DNA of 40,672 nt from Oscillospiraceae bacterium (GTDB lineage: Bacteria > Bacillota > Clostridia > Oscillospirales > Acutalibacteraceae): contig WRMQ01000011.1 of NCBI GenBank assembly GCA_009777055.1, forward strand, positions 1 through 40,672, given 5' to 3'. A program made the position numbers and the translations under genes. Numbering within the stretch: the stretch's first letter is position 1; every line of letters begins with the position of its first letter. Positions 23,285 to 32,395 of this stretch are shown here, piece by piece. The notes beneath the pieces were generated by a model, which saw only the letters and a list, made by a program, of their open reading frames with translations, was not told the DNA's origin and searched no databases.

Positions 23285-26204
23285 TTGCGAATTCCATATC
23301 GGTGTGGACATCGGCTCCACCACGGTAAAGGTGGTGGTGCTTGACGACAATAAGCAAATTCGCTTCAAGCGATATCAGCGGCACCATTCCAGGTCCCGCG
23401 AAACGGCGGCGGAAATGCTGCGCGAGGCTCTGGACGCGATCGGTTCGGACGCTCCCGTCACGGTGGCCTTTTCGGGCTCGGCGGCGCTGAAGGCCGCGGC
23501 GGCGGCGGGGCTCCCCTTTGTGCAGGAGGTCTTCGCCACCCGCGTGGCTGTGCGGGAGCGCGTGGGCGAGGCGGACGTGGTCGTCGAGCTCGGCGGCGAG
23601 GACGCGAAAATTTTATTCCTCACCAACGGGGCCGAGGAGCGCATGAACGGCTCCTGCGCGGGAGGCACCGGGGCTTTCATCGACCAGATGGCCTCTCTGC
23701 TGTCCCTTTCGCTCCCGGAGCTGGACAAGCTCAGCTTTGAGCACAAGCATATTTATCACATCGCCTCCCGCTGCGGCGTGTTCGCCAAGTCAGACATCCA
23801 GCCCCTGCTCAACCAGGGGGCCGTAAAATCCGATATCGCGGCGTCGATCTATCAGTCCATCGTCAGCCAAACCATTGCCGGCCTGGCGCAGGGCAGGGAG
23901 ATCAAGGGAAGGGTCTGTTTTCTGGGCGGGCCGCTCACGTTTTTGAAGGGCCTGCGGGAACGCTTCGTGAAAACCATGGAGCTCGACGGGGCCCACGCCG
24001 TCTTTCCGGAAGACGCGGAATACTATGTGGCGATCGGAGCCGCCCTGCGCGGCGGCGAGGGCGAAAAAATGCTCCCCGGCGAGATACTGGACCGGCTGCT
24101 GAACGCGCAAAAGCAGGACGACGCCTCCGACGCGCTGCCCCCGTTATTCGAATCCAAAGAGGCCTATGAGGCGTTTCGGCTGCGGCACGGGAAAAACGCC
24201 GTGCCGCGGGCCGACCTGGCATCCTATGCCGGCGACGCCTGGGTGGGCATCGACGCGGGCTCCACCACCACCAAGCTGGTCCTCATCGACGGGGAGGGGC
24301 GGCTGCTGTTCCGCTACTACGCCTCCAACCACGGGGATCCTCTTTCGGTGGTGCGGGCGCAGCTGATCGCCATCCGGGAGCAATGCGGCGCGCGCGTGCG
24401 TATCCGGGGCGCGGCGGTCACCGGCTACGGCGAGGAGCTCATCAAGAACGCCTTCCGCTGCGACGAGGGCATCGTTGAAACAACCGCGCACTATTACGCG
24501 GCCAAAGCATTTAATCCCGACGTGGATTTTATTATAGACATCGGCGGGCAGGACATGAAGTGCTTCAAGCTGCGGCGCGGCGTGGTGGATTCCATCATGC
24601 TCAACGAGGCCTGCTCCTCGGGCTGCGGCTCCTTCATTGAGGCCTTCGCCAGCGCCCTGGGCCACTCTCCGGCGGAATTCGCCCGGCTGGGCCTGTTCGC
24701 CAAAAAGCCCGTGAACCTGGGCTCCCGCTGCACGGTGTTCATGAACTCCTCCGTGAAGCAGGCGCAAAACGATGGCGCGGGAGTGGACGACATCTCCGCG
24801 GGCCTGAGCGTCAGCGTGGTCAAAAACGCCGTCTATAAAGTCATACGGGCCCGCAAGGCCGCCGAGCTGGGCGAAAACATTGTGGTGCAGGGCGGCACAT
24901 TTTTGAACGACGCCATTTTACGCGCCTTTGAAATGGAAATCGGGCGGGATGTCACGCGGCCCGAAATCGCGGGCCTCATGGGGGCCTACGGCGCGGCGCT
25001 GTATTCCAGGGAGCGCGGCGGGAGCGAGAGCTCCCTGATGGCGCTTGCGGAGCTGCGCGATTTCAGCTGCAGCGCCCGGAGCACCCGCTGCGGGCTGTGC
25101 CTCAACCGCTGCCGGCTGACGATCAATACATTTTCCGGGGGCCGCAGGTTCGTCTCCGGCAACCGCTGCGAAAAGCCCCTGGGCGGCAGGGACTCCGATA
25201 TCCCCGACGCCTATGAGTTCAAAAAAGAGCTTTTGATGGCCTTTCGGCCACGGGAGAACGCCCCGCTTGGAAAAATCGGCCTGCCCATGGGCTTGGGCTT
25301 ATACGAGCTGCTTCCCTTCTGGCACACCCTGCTCACGGAAATCGGCTTCGAGGTGGCGCACTCCGGGCTTTCCACCCGGGACCTGTATTTACAGGGGCAG
25401 CACACCATTCCCTCAGACACGGTCTGCTACCCCGCGAAGCTCGCCCACGGCCATATCGAGCGCCTTCTGGCCGAGGGCGTCACAACGATCTTCAACCCCT
25501 GCCTGCCCTATAATTTCGACCAGGGCATGGGGGATAACCACTACAACTGCCCAGTGGTCGCCTTTTATCCCGAGCTGCTCCTGGCGAACATCCCCCGGCT
25601 GAAGGAGAAAAACGTCCGCTATTTGGCGCCCTACATGGCCCCCCACGCGACGAAAAGCTTTCCCGGCCTGGCCGCGAAGTATTTCCGCCAGACCTTCGGC
25701 GTAAAGCCCGGCGTCACGAGAGCGGCCGTAAAAAAAGCTTACAAGGCCTACGAGGACTATCAGGAGGCTGTTTATGCCTTCGGCGACAGAGCCCTGGCCT
25801 GGGCGGGGGAGCACAACGCCCAGTCGATCATCCTGGCCGGGCGGCCCTATCACATCGACCCGGAAATCAACCACGGCATCCACAAGCTGCTCACCCAGCT
25901 GGGCCTGGTGACGCTTTCGGAGGACTGCCTGCGGCCCCGGGGCTATTCCAATGTGAGCGTGCTCAACCAGTGGACCTATCACTCGAGGCTTTACGCCGCG
26001 GCGAAATACGTCACGGAGCACGAGCGTGTGCAGCTGGTGCAGCTGATCAGCTTCGGCTGCGGCCTGGACGCCATCACCTCCGACGAGGTAAAGGAGATCC
26101 TCGAGCGCGGCGAACGGATTTACACATTAATCAAGATTGACGAGATCAGCAATTTGGGCGCGGCGAAGATCCGGCTGCGCTCGCTGATAGAGGCGACGAA
26201 ATAA
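23274..26204 (+). CDS. 2-hydroxyacyl-CoA dehydratase activase, duplicated BadF/HgdC domains plus DUF2229
   Basis: The 976-residue protein has two ASKHA-fold BcrAD/BadF/HgdC domains in tandem: about 6-265 starting GVDIGSTTVKVVV, and about 320-580 starting GIDAGSTTTKLVL. Each has the Cys pair that binds a bridging [4Fe-4S] cluster: C128 (SCAGGTGAF) and C167 (SRCGVF) in the first, C447 (with C451) and C486 (SRCTVF) in the second. A Cys-rich linker (CSARSTRCGLCLNRC) and a DUF2229 domain follow (about 670-970, SDTVCYPAKLAHGH). Such proteins use ATP hydrolysis to push an electron into 2-hydroxyacyl-CoA dehydratases, or act in related uncharacterised systems. In many Clostridia this layout continues in one protein of about 1400 residues. 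Here it is split from the next gene. AAAGAAGAA precedes the ATG. Confidence 0.88.
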   Translation: MNNNCEFHIGVDIGSTTVKVVVLDDNKQIRFKRYQRHHSRSRETAAEMLREALDAIGSDAPVTVAFSGSAALKAAAAAGLPFVQEVFATRVAVRERVGEADVVVELGGEDAKILFLTNGAEERMNGSCAGGTGAFIDQMASLLSLSLPELDKLSFEHKHIYHIASRCGVFAKSDIQPLLNQGAVKSDIAASIYQSIVSQTIAGLAQGREIKGRVCFLGGPLTFLKGLRERFVKTMELDGAHAVFPEDAEYYVAIGAALRGGEGEKMLPGEILDRLLNAQKQDDASDALPPLFESKEAYEAFRLRHGKNAVPRADLASYAGDAWVGIDAGSTTTKLVLIDGEGRLLFRYYASNHGDPLSVVRAQLIAIREQCGARVRIRGAAVTGYGEELIKNAFRCDEGIVETTAHYYAAKAFNPDVDFIIDIGGQDMKCFKLRRGVVDSIMLNEACSSGCGSFIEAFASALGHSPAEFARLGLFAKKPVNLGSRCTVFMNSSVKQAQNDGAGVDDISAGLSVSVVKNAVYKVIRARKAAELGENIVVQGGTFLNDAILRAFEMEIGRDVTRPEIAGLMGAYGAALYSRERGGSESSLMALAELRDFSCSARSTRCGLCLNRCRLTINTFSGGRRFVSGNRCEKPLGGRDSDIPDAYEFKKELLMAFRPRENAPLGKIGLPMGLGLYELLPFWHTLLTEIGFEVAHSGLSTRDLYLQGQHTIPSDTVCYPAKLAHGHIERLLAEGVTTIFNPCLPYNFDQGMGDNHYNCPVVAFYPELLLANIPRLKEKNVRYLAPYMAPHATKSFPGLAAKYFRQTFGVKPGVTRAAVKKAYKAYEDYQEAVYAFGDRALAWAGEHNAQSIILAGRPYHIDPEINHGIHKLLTQLGLVTLSEDCLRPRGYSNVSVLNQWTYHSRLYAAAKYVTEHERVQLVQLISFGCGLDAITSDEVKEILERGERIYTLIKIDEISNLGAAKIRLRSLIEATK

Positions 26205-26214
26205 GGAGAACACA

Positions 26215-27474
26215 ATGGCCGAACTAATCTACGACGAAACCGGGCGCCTGCTCTTCACCGAGGAGATGCGCCGGGAATACACCATACTTGTGCCCATGAT
26301 GCTGCCCATTCACATGACCTTTCTCACGCGGGTTCTGGCGCAAAACGGCTTTCAGGTGGAGCTGCTGAGCTCCGTGAACCGCGAGATCGTGGACCTGGGG
26401 CTCGAAAGCGTACACAATGACACCTGCTACCCCGCGCTGCTGGTCATCGGCCAGATGATGGAGGCCCTGCAAAGCGGAAGGTACGACCTGGATAAGGTCG
26501 CCCTGATCATCACCCAGACCGGGGGCGGCTGCCGGGCGTCGAACTACATCCACCTGCTGCGCAAGGCCCTGAAAAAGCGCGGCCTGGCGCATATTCCGGT
26601 GATCTCCTTCAACCTGGCGGGCATGGAGAAAAACCCCGGCTTCCGCTTTCCCGTAAAAGTTTATGTGGAGCTGCTGGGCATTATTGTCTACGCTGACCTG
26701 ATCATGAACCTTTCGAACCAGACCCGGCCCTACGAGCTTCATCCGGGGCAGACCGACGCGCTTGTGGAGGCCTGGACGCGGCGGCTGCTGGACATGCACC
26801 TGAGCCTGCGGCGGCTCAAGCGCAGCCTGGCGCAAATCACGGCGGATTTCGCGGCCATCCCCATGAACCGGGAGGCGCAAAAGGTCACCGTGGGCGTGGT
26901 GGGCGAGATCTATATCAAATATGCCGCGCTGGGCAACAACAACCTGGAGCGGCTCCTGGCGGACGAGGGCTGCGAGGTCGTCGTGCCCGGCCTGCTGGAT
27001 TTCATCATCTTTATGGGCGACCACCACGTGGTGGACACCAAGCGCTATCGCATCAAGTTCAAGAAGGGCCTGGTCTCCCTGCTGATCAAGGTGGTGTTCA
27101 GCTTCTTTCAGCGGCGGCTCATCGGCGCGGTCAGGACACAGCCCGTCTTCCGGGCGCCGGCGGACTTCGGCACCATCAAGCGTCTGGCGGGCGGCTATGT
27201 CAGCGACGGCAACAAGATGGGCGAGGGCTGGCTGCTCACCGGCGAGATGCTTGAGCTCATCCACGCGGGCATCGGCAACATCATCTGCACCCAGCCCTTC
27301 GGCTGCCTGCCGAACCATATCGTGGGCAAGGGCATGATCCGCGCCATCCGCGAGGACCACAAGGACGCCAACATCGTGGCCATCGACTACGACCCCGGCG
27401 CGACACGCACGAATCAAGAGAACCGCATCAAGCTGATGCTGACCATCGCGCGGGAGAAGCTGCAAAACCAATAA
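26215..27474 (+). CDS. 2-hydroxyacyl-CoA dehydratase-like partner (HgdB/DUF2229-associated)
   Basis: The 419-residue cytoplasmic protein resembles the C-terminal third of the large clostridial activase-dehydratase proteins (HGD-D fold). It has the segments HNDTCYPALLVIGQ, TQTGGGCRASNYI and NIICTQPFGCLPNHIVGKG. These provide Cys candidates for an iron-sulfur site. It starts 10 bases after the activase with AAGGAG before the ATG, so the two are surely co-translated partners. The combined length (about 1395) fits a split of one ancestral polypeptide or the reverse. No CoA-transferase, HgdA or acyl-CoA dehydrogenase gene is near, so a classical 2-hydroxyglutarate or lactate fermentation is not supported by context. 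Confidence 0.8.
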   Translation: MAELIYDETGRLLFTEEMRREYTILVPMMLPIHMTFLTRVLAQNGFQVELLSSVNREIVDLGLESVHNDTCYPALLVIGQMMEALQSGRYDLDKVALIITQTGGGCRASNYIHLLRKALKKRGLAHIPVISFNLAGMEKNPGFRFPVKVYVELLGIIVYADLIMNLSNQTRPYELHPGQTDALVEAWTRRLLDMHLSLRRLKRSLAQITADFAAIPMNREAQKVTVGVVGEIYIKYAALGNNNLERLLADEGCEVVVPGLLDFIIFMGDHHVVDTKRYRIKFKKGLVSLLIKVVFSFFQRRLIGAVRTQPVFRAPADFGTIKRLAGGYVSDGNKMGEGWLLTGEMLELIHAGIGNIICTQPFGCLPNHIVGKGMIRAIREDHKDANIVAIDYDPGATRTNQENRIKLMLTIAREKLQNQ

Positions 27475-27477
27475 CCC

Positions 27478-28254
27478 TCACACCAGCCCCTCCATCTCCG
27501 GCATGTTTTCCCAATAGCGCTTTGGCATATGGCTCATCCGGCAGCGGGGGTTTTCCCTGCCCTCAATGGCTACTGTATTGTAAAAATGCTTCCATAACGC
27601 GCGGTAGCGTGCCTCCTCCTCCGAGACCGCGGGAAATTCGATGTGCTCCGCTGCCACAATGCGCGCTTGGCGGTTTTGATAGATCAGCGCGGCCTTGTGC
27701 GTCTGGTCAAAGATCAAAAAGCTTTCGTTGCGAAAGCGCGTAACGAAATGACCGGCGAGAAAGGGAAGGATAAAATTTTTCGGCGTGATGCGAGCCGCGA
27801 GGTGGCCCTCGTAATCCGAAAAACGCACAAAGCCCTTGAGCAGATTCGCCTCCCCCATTAGATGCCGCTCCGCCTGCAGCAGCCTGGAAAGCGCCGCGTC
27901 GCTGAAGCCCTTTTGCAGAAAGCCAGGGCCCTCGTTCCAGCCGCGCAGGAGAAACCGAAGCAGCTGGAGCTCCTTTTCTTCCAAACAGCTGTAGAAAACG
28001 GTTTCTGTCAGCTCCAGGGCGCGGGCGGAGATTTTCTTTGCGGCCGAGCCGCGCACCCGCCGGGCATGGTCGGAATCCGTGGACACCTCGTGGACCTTGA
28101 ACAGCCGCAGCTGGGCCTCGCCAATGGCCTCGATGGCCGCGGGGAGCTCCCGCCCCGCGAGGCTGTCAAACACGCAGCAATAAAAGCCCTCCAAAGAGCC
28201 GTCGTATTGGTAGACCCTGTCACTGGGATATACCGGATATCTGGATTCAGCCAT
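27478..28254 (-). CDS. DUF4130 / TIGR03915-family putative DNA repair protein
   Basis: The 258-residue protein matches, by recall, the DUF4130 family of probable DNA metabolism proteins. Telling segments are YQYDGSLEGFYCCVFDSL near the start, ARRVRGSAAKKIS, FVRFSDYEGHLAARITPKN, and the end NPRCRMSHMPKRYWENMPE. In most Clostridia and Bacteroidetes the gene lies next to a radical-SAM partner (TIGR03916). No such partner is next to it here. The neighbouring radical-SAM gene is instead the PFL activase. The ATG at 28254 has GAGGAAAA upstream. Its 3' end converges closely on the dehydratase gene, only 3 bases between stop codons. Confidence 0.85.
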   Translation of the reverse strand: MAESRYPVYPSDRVYQYDGSLEGFYCCVFDSLAGRELPAAIEAIGEAQLRLFKVHEVSTDSDHARRVRGSAAKKISARALELTETVFYSCLEEKELQLLRFLLRGWNEGPGFLQKGFSDAALSRLLQAERHLMGEANLLKGFVRFSDYEGHLAARITPKNFILPFLAGHFVTRFRNESFLIFDQTHKAALIYQNRQARIVAAEHIEFPAVSEEEARYRALWKHFYNTVAIEGRENPRCRMSHMPKRYWENMPEMEGLV

Positions 28255-28283
28255 AGCAATTTTTCCTCATCAAAATTAACATG

Positions 28284-28340
28284 CAGGTAGGGGCTCAAAA
28301 TTTTGAGCCCTGGTTTGATCCCTAGTTTGAGCCCCTACTG
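28284..28340. repeat. Palindromic tandem-repeat element between pflA and the DUF4130 gene
   Basis: A perfect 20-bp palindrome GGGCTCAAAATTTTGAGCCC (28291-28310) is followed by a diverged unit and a further arm ending GAGCCCCTAC. The right arm (28326-28340) can pair with the first arm in place of the palindrome. Read on the minus strand it is three tandem units of TAGGGnTCAAA type. A close copy of the palindrome lies after prfB (36696-36718). Confidence 0.75.
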
Positions 28341-29060
28341 TACTCGAAATCCCCGTTCCGTAAAAATCTCCCTCGCCCAGGCGATCTCCTCCGGTGTGGG
28401 CACGGGTGTGTCCTTCAGCAAATATGGGCGGTCCAGCCCTTCCCATTTGGGCTCGCCCAGCTTGTGAAAGGGCAGCAGTTCCACCAGCTCAACGCAGCGG
28501 TAGGGCCGCAGGCGTTCGGCCAGAGCCTCCAGACGGGAGCGCTCAAGAGTCCAGCCGGGGAGCAGCACATGCCTCAGCCACACGGGCTTTTGCGCCGCCT
28601 CGCAATAATCCAGCGTTTCGAAGGCGCGCTCGTTCCCCGCGCCGGTCAGCGCGCGCGCAAGCCCGCTGTCGGCGGCCTTGATATCCAGCAGCAGCAGCGC
28701 CGCCGCGTCGATGGCGGCTTTTGTTTTTTCCGTCAGCTCCGGCGCGCCCGCGGTGTCGATGGCCGCGGGAATACCCTCCCGGGCCAGACGCAGGGCCAGA
28801 TCCCGCACAAATTCCGGCTGCAGCAGCGGTTCCCCGCCGGAAAACGTGACGCCCTGCACAAAATTCCGCAGCCGCAGCACGGCCCTCGCGGCCTGCTCCA
28901 CGCTCCATGCCTCCCCTCCCCGCGCGCAAACGGCGTCCGGGTTATGGCAATAAAGACAGCGCAGGCCGCAGCCCTGCATAAAAAACACAAAGCGGACGCC
29001 GGGGCCGTCCACCGTGCCAAAGCTTTCCGTATGATGTACAAGACCTTCCATATATATCAT
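28335..29060 (-). CDS. pflA: Pyruvate formate-lyase activating enzyme
   Basis: The 241-residue radical SAM protein generates the glycyl radical in pyruvate formate-lyase. The [4Fe-4S] motif CxxxCxxC is at C31, C35 and C38 (QGCGLRCLYCHNPD). It is followed by the SAM-binding TFSGGEPLLQ. The N-terminal GTVDGPGVRFVFF is typical of PFL activases, and the end matches the family length of about 245. The ATG at 29060 has AGGGAAAG about 8 bases upstream. The longer open frame upstream is AT-rich and lacks a site. The pflB target lies about 1 kb away on the same strand, with two unrelated genes between, so the pair is no longer a simple operon. Confidence 0.92.
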   Translation of the reverse strand: MIYMEGLVHHTESFGTVDGPGVRFVFFMQGCGLRCLYCHNPDAVCARGGEAWSVEQAARAVLRLRNFVQGVTFSGGEPLLQPEFVRDLALRLAREGIPAAIDTAGAPELTEKTKAAIDAAALLLLDIKAADSGLARALTGAGNERAFETLDYCEAAQKPVWLRHVLLPGWTLERSRLEALAERLRPYRCVELVELLPFHKLGEPKWEGLDRPYLLKDTPVPTPEEIAWAREIFTERGFRVQ

Positions 29061-29134
29061 TCCAAAAACTTTCCCTGAAATATTTAAAAAATCCCCATAA
29101 AGCTTCCAAAAAATCCCGGGCACAAAAAATCTTG

Positions 29135-29163
29135 TTGACAAGGCCGCGAAAAACGAGTAGAAT
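29135..29163 (+). promoter_or_regulatory. Sigma-A promoter of the zinc-ribbon membrane protein gene
   Basis: TTGACA (29135-29140), a 17-base spacer and TAGAAT (29158-29163). Transcription would be divergent from pflA. Confidence 0.85.
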
Positions 29164-29192
29164 ATCTTAATCAATATAGAGGGGGTTATACT

Positions 29193-29666
29193 GTGATCTT
29201 TGAAATTCTGGCGGTTATTTTCGTCGGCAAAAAATGCGCTGATAACGAAAAGGCGCGCGGACGCAAGGGAGGCATCGCCTACCTTTACACCTTCGGCATT
29301 ATCTTCGGCTTCGAAATCGTTCTGGGCTTTTTGATGGGCCTCGTGCTTGGCGCCACGGGCTCCGATCTCTCACCCACGCTCCTGGCGATTCCGCTCGGGC
29401 TGTTCTGCGCGCTCATCGGCAGCTTGATCTCCATCTCCATTTCCAAGCGGGGCTCCATCGTTGAGCAGCAGCAGCAAGTGATCAATCCCTACTGGACGCC
29501 CAACGACGCTGCCCAGCCTCCCCAGCAGCAGTTCCCGGAGCAGCAGCCTTACCAGCAGCCCTACCAGCCCGTGCAGCAGCCGGCGCAGGCGGTGTTCTGC
29601 CCCGCATGCGGCAACGCCCTGCCTCAGGGCGCGCGCTTTTGCGACAACTGCGGGATGTCGTTATAG
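29193..29666 (+). CDS. Small membrane protein with C-terminal zinc ribbon
   Basis: The 157-residue protein starts with a membrane-proximal segment (MIFEILAVIFVGKK). Two transmembrane helices follow, at about 28-55 and 62-86. A Gln/Pro-rich linker covers about 92-132 (QQQFPEQQPYQQPYQPVQQP). The C-terminal zinc ribbon CPACGNALPQGARFCDNCG supplies four Cys. Zinc-ribbon membrane proteins of this kind are common in Clostridia and of unknown role. The GTG start has an AGAGGGGG site 7 bases upstream. The stop codon (29664-29666) forms the first bases of the left inverted repeat around the Smr gene. Confidence 0.85.
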   Translation: MIFEILAVIFVGKKCADNEKARGRKGGIAYLYTFGIIFGFEIVLGFLMGLVLGATGSDLSPTLLAIPLGLFCALIGSLISISISKRGSIVEQQQQVINPYWTPNDAAQPPQQQFPEQQPYQQPYQPVQQPAQAVFCPACGNALPQGARFCDNCGMSL

Positions 29667-29685
29667 ACTTTAGATTTTAGACTTT
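29664..29685. repeat. Left 22-bp inverted repeat of the Smr cassette
   Basis: This 22-base arm is a perfect inverted copy of 30102-30123. Both are made of alternating TCTAAAR/YTTTAGA heptamer units, and further degenerate units continue to 29730. It begins on the TAG stop of the zinc-ribbon gene. Confidence 0.9.
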
Positions 29686-29729
29686 TTGAATTTATTCTTT
29701 TGATCTTTAAATTTTAGACTTTAGATTTT

Positions 29730-30071
29730 TCACAATATCACAATTGTAATCCCGTTGTTGTGCCTTTCCAGGTCGCTGTCCTGGCGCAGGGCGGGGCATT
29801 GGTGAAACGCGCGCAGGGTTGCCTGATCAAAAATCGAAAAGCTTTCGCCGCAAAGGAAGGCCTGTATCTTTCCTTTGCGGCGCTGTTCTTCCAGGTAACG
29901 GCGCAGCTCGACGCGAATACGCCCGCCCTTGCCTGTGGAGCCATAGCCATGGATGAGCTTCACCGCCGGTTCCCCCGCGGCCCGGGCCGTGGCCAACACA
30001 TAGGTCACCCGGCGGATCGCCAGGTCTGACGTGGGAAGGTCGGATTTGATATCCACGGCTCGAATAGGCAT
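29730..30071 (-). CDS. Smr-domain-like small protein
   Basis: The 113-residue protein carries a motif block VKLIHGYGSTGKGGRIR that resembles the HGxG loop of Smr (small MutS-related) domains. It is preceded by a helix of the right length and followed by RRYLEEQRRKGKIQAFL. Smr domains are nicking endonucleases or RNA-binding/cleaving modules in bacteria. The C-terminal 40 residues (FDQATLRAFHQCPALRQDSDLERHNNGITIVIL) are less typical. The ATG has an AGGTG site 5-6 bases upstream. The gene lies inside perfect 22-bp inverted repeats, with the repeat ends touching the stop codons of both neighbouring convergent genes. This suggests a discrete inserted unit. Confidence 0.7.
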   Translation of the reverse strand: MPIRAVDIKSDLPTSDLAIRRVTYVLATARAAGEPAVKLIHGYGSTGKGGRIRVELRRYLEEQRRKGKIQAFLCGESFSIFDQATLRAFHQCPALRQDSDLERHNNGITIVIL

Positions 30072-30101
30072 AAAAGCACCTGTCTAATATCTAAAAAGTC
30101 T

Positions 30102-30123
30102 AAAGTCTAAAATCTAAAGTCTA
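30102..30123. repeat. Right 22-bp inverted repeat of the Smr cassette
   Basis: This is the perfect inverted partner of 29664-29685, built of TCTAAAR units. It ends one base before the stop codon of pflB (complement of 30125-30127). Confidence 0.9.
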
Positions 30124-30124
30124 G

Positions 30125-32374
30125 TCAAATAAACGTGTGGAAGGTCCTTCCGATCACGTCCAGCTGCTGCTCTCTTGTGAGCTTGATGAAATTCACCGCG
30201 TAGCCGGAAACCCGGATCGTCAGCTGGGGGTAGCGCTCGGGGTGCTCCATGGCGTCCAGAAGGCGTTCCCGGTCGAGAACATTGACATTCACGTGATGGC
30301 CGCCCTCCGTGAAATAGCCGTCCAGAAGCTGGATCAGATTCAGGCAGCGCTGCTCCTGGGTTTTACCCAGGGCCGCCGGAAGGATGGAGAAGGTGTAGGA
30401 GATGCCGTCCTCGCTGTCCTCGAAGGGGATGCTGGCCACCGAGGCCAGGGAGGCCACCGGCCCGTGGACGTCCCGCCCGCTCATGGGGTTCGCGCCCGGG
30501 GCGAAGGGCTCGCCCTTGCGGCGGCCATCGGGGGTGGCGCCGGTCTTCTTGCCGTAAACCACGTTGGAGGTGATTGTTAAAATCGACATCGTCGGCCTGG
30601 CGTCCCGGTAGGTTTTTTGCCTGCGCAGGCGGCCGATGAAGCGGTGCACCACGCTTTGGGCGATTTCGTCCGCCCGGGGATCGTTGTTGCCGAAGGCGGG
30701 GTATTCCCCCTCAATCTCAAAATCCACCGCCAGGCCCTGCTCGTTGCGAATGGGCCGCACGGCGGCGTATTTGATGGCCGAAAGGCTGTCTGTCACCACC
30801 GAAAGCCCTGCCAGCCCGCAGGCCATGGTGCGCACGATGTCCTCGTCGTGCAGGGCCATCTGGAGCTTTTCGTAACAGTATTTATCGTGCATATAGTGGA
30901 TGACGTTGAGCATATTCACATAGAGCGTGCTGAGCCATTCGCAGATCTGGGCGTAGGCGTCCCGCACCTCGTTGTAGTTGAGCGTCTCGGAGGTGATGCG
31001 GCGGATGGCCGGGCCCACCTGTTCTCCCGTGATCTCGTCCCTGCCGCCGTTGATGGCGTAAAGCAGGGCCTTCGCCAGATTGGCCCGGGCCCCGAAAAAC
31101 TGCATCTGCTTGCCGATGCGCATGGGGGACACGCAGCAGGCGATGCCGTAGTCGTCGCCGAAGCGCTCACTCATCACGTCGTCGTTCTCGTACTGGATGG
31201 ACGAGGTCTCGCAGGAGAGCCGCGTGGCATAGCGCTTGAAGCTTTCCGGCAGCCGCGGGCTCCAAAGTATGGTCATGTTGGGCTCCGGCGCGGGGCCCAG
31301 GGAGGTCAGCGAGTGCAGAAAGCGGTAGCTGGACCTGGTGACCATGTGCCTGCCGTCCACGCACATGCCGCCGATGGACTCCGTGATCCACACCGGGTCG
31401 CCGGAGAAGAGCTCGTCATAAGACGGGGTGCGCAAAAAGCGGATCAGGCGCAGCTTGATGATGAACTGGTCGAAGAGCTCCTGAATCTCCTCCTCCCGGA
31501 AGGTGCCCGCGTCCAGGTCCCGCTGGGCATAGATATCCAGAAAAGTGGAAACGCGGCCCAGGCTCATCGCCGCGCCGTTCTGGTCCTTCACCGCCGCGAG
31601 GTAGGCGAAATACAGCCACTGGATCGCCTCCCGGCAGTTCGCGGCGGGCTGGGAGATGTCGCAGCCGTAGCGCGCGGCCATGGCCTTCAACGCGTGCAGC
31701 GAACGAATCTGCTCGCTGAGCTCCTCCCGGCCGCGGATGACCTCCTCGCCGGCGGCCGCGAAGTCATAGTTTTTCTTCGCCTTCTCTTTTTGCTCAATGA
31801 GAAAATCTACGCCGTAGAGCGCCGCGCGGCGGTAGTCGCCGATGATTCGTCCGCGGCCATAGGCGTCCGGCAGGCCGGTGATGATCCCGGAGCCCCGCGC
31901 CGCACGCATCTCGTCGGTATAGGCGTCAAACACGCCGTCATTGTGGGTCTTTCTGTAATGGAAAATCTTTTCCAGCTCGGGGCTCAATTCTCTTCCATAG
32001 GCCTCCAGAGAGGTCTTCGCCATGCGGATGCCGCCGAAGGGCATGACGGCCCGCTTCAGCGGCGCGTCGGTCTGCAGGCCGACGATAAGCTCCACCGTAG
32101 GGTCGATAAAGCCGGGCGCGTAGGCGTCCACCTCGGAGACCGTCGTGTCGTCGATATCCAGCACGCCGCCCGCGGCCCGTTCCTCCGCCACGAGGCTCTG
32201 CGTCTTTGCCCAGAGCAGCTGCGTGCGAAAGGAGGGCGAGGCCAGAAAATTTTCGTCGCCGTCGTACGGCGTATAATTGCGCGCGATAAAATCCCGCACA
32301 TCAATGCGCGCGCACCAGCTGCCCTGCACGAATTTTTTCCAGGCGGCTTTTGACGCTAAGGGCTTGGACGGCAT
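30125..32374 (-). CDS. pflB: Pyruvate formate-lyase (formate acetyltransferase)
   Basis: The 749-residue glycyl-radical enzyme converts pyruvate and CoA to acetyl-CoA and formate. The active-site Cys pair is C413-C414 in ACCVSPM, matching C418-C419 of E. coli PflB. The glycyl radical site is G724 in RVSGYAVNF, near the C-terminus as expected. The start [16 protein letters not shown] is typical of the N-terminus. Length is normal. The ATG at 32374 has AAAGGGGGGG directly upstream with a 6-base spacing. A three-unit direct repeat that contains promoter-like boxes lies just upstream. pflA is on the same strand about 1 kb downstream. Confidence 0.97.
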   Translation of the reverse strand: MPSKPLASKAAWKKFVQGSWCARIDVRDFIARNYTPYDGDENFLASPSFRTQLLWAKTQSLVAEERAAGGVLDIDDTTVSEVDAYAPGFIDPTVELIVGLQTDAPLKRAVMPFGGIRMAKTSLEAYGRELSPELEKIFHYRKTHNDGVFDAYTDEMRAARGSGIITGLPDAYGRGRIIGDYRRAALYGVDFLIEQKEKAKKNYDFAAAGEEVIRGREELSEQIRSLHALKAMAARYGCDISQPAANCREAIQWLYFAYLAAVKDQNGAAMSLGRVSTFLDIYAQRDLDAGTFREEEIQELFDQFIIKLRLIRFLRTPSYDELFSGDPVWITESIGGMCVDGRHMVTRSSYRFLHSLTSLGPAPEPNMTILWSPRLPESFKRYATRLSCETSSIQYENDDVMSERFGDDYGIACCVSPMRIGKQMQFFGARANLAKALLYAINGGRDEITGEQVGPAIRRITSETLNYNEVRDAYAQICEWLSTLYVNMLNVIHYMHDKYCYEKLQMALHDEDIVRTMACGLAGLSVVTDSLSAIKYAAVRPIRNEQGLAVDFEIEGEYPAFGNNDPRADEIAQSVVHRFIGRLRRQKTYRDARPTMSILTITSNVVYGKKTGATPDGRRKGEPFAPGANPMSGRDVHGPVASLASVASIPFEDSEDGISYTFSILPAALGKTQEQRCLNLIQLLDGYFTEGGHHVNVNVLDRERLLDAMEHPERYPQLTIRVSGYAVNFIKLTREQQLDVIGRTFHTFI

Positions 32375-32395
32375 ACGGCACCCCCCCTTTCAATT

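Noticed and set aside
30617-32353. Open frame of 578 codons on the plus strand
   Set aside because: It is antisense to pflB, whose sequence is unmistakable. Its composition (Ala/Gly/His/Val-rich) is that of a shadow frame.
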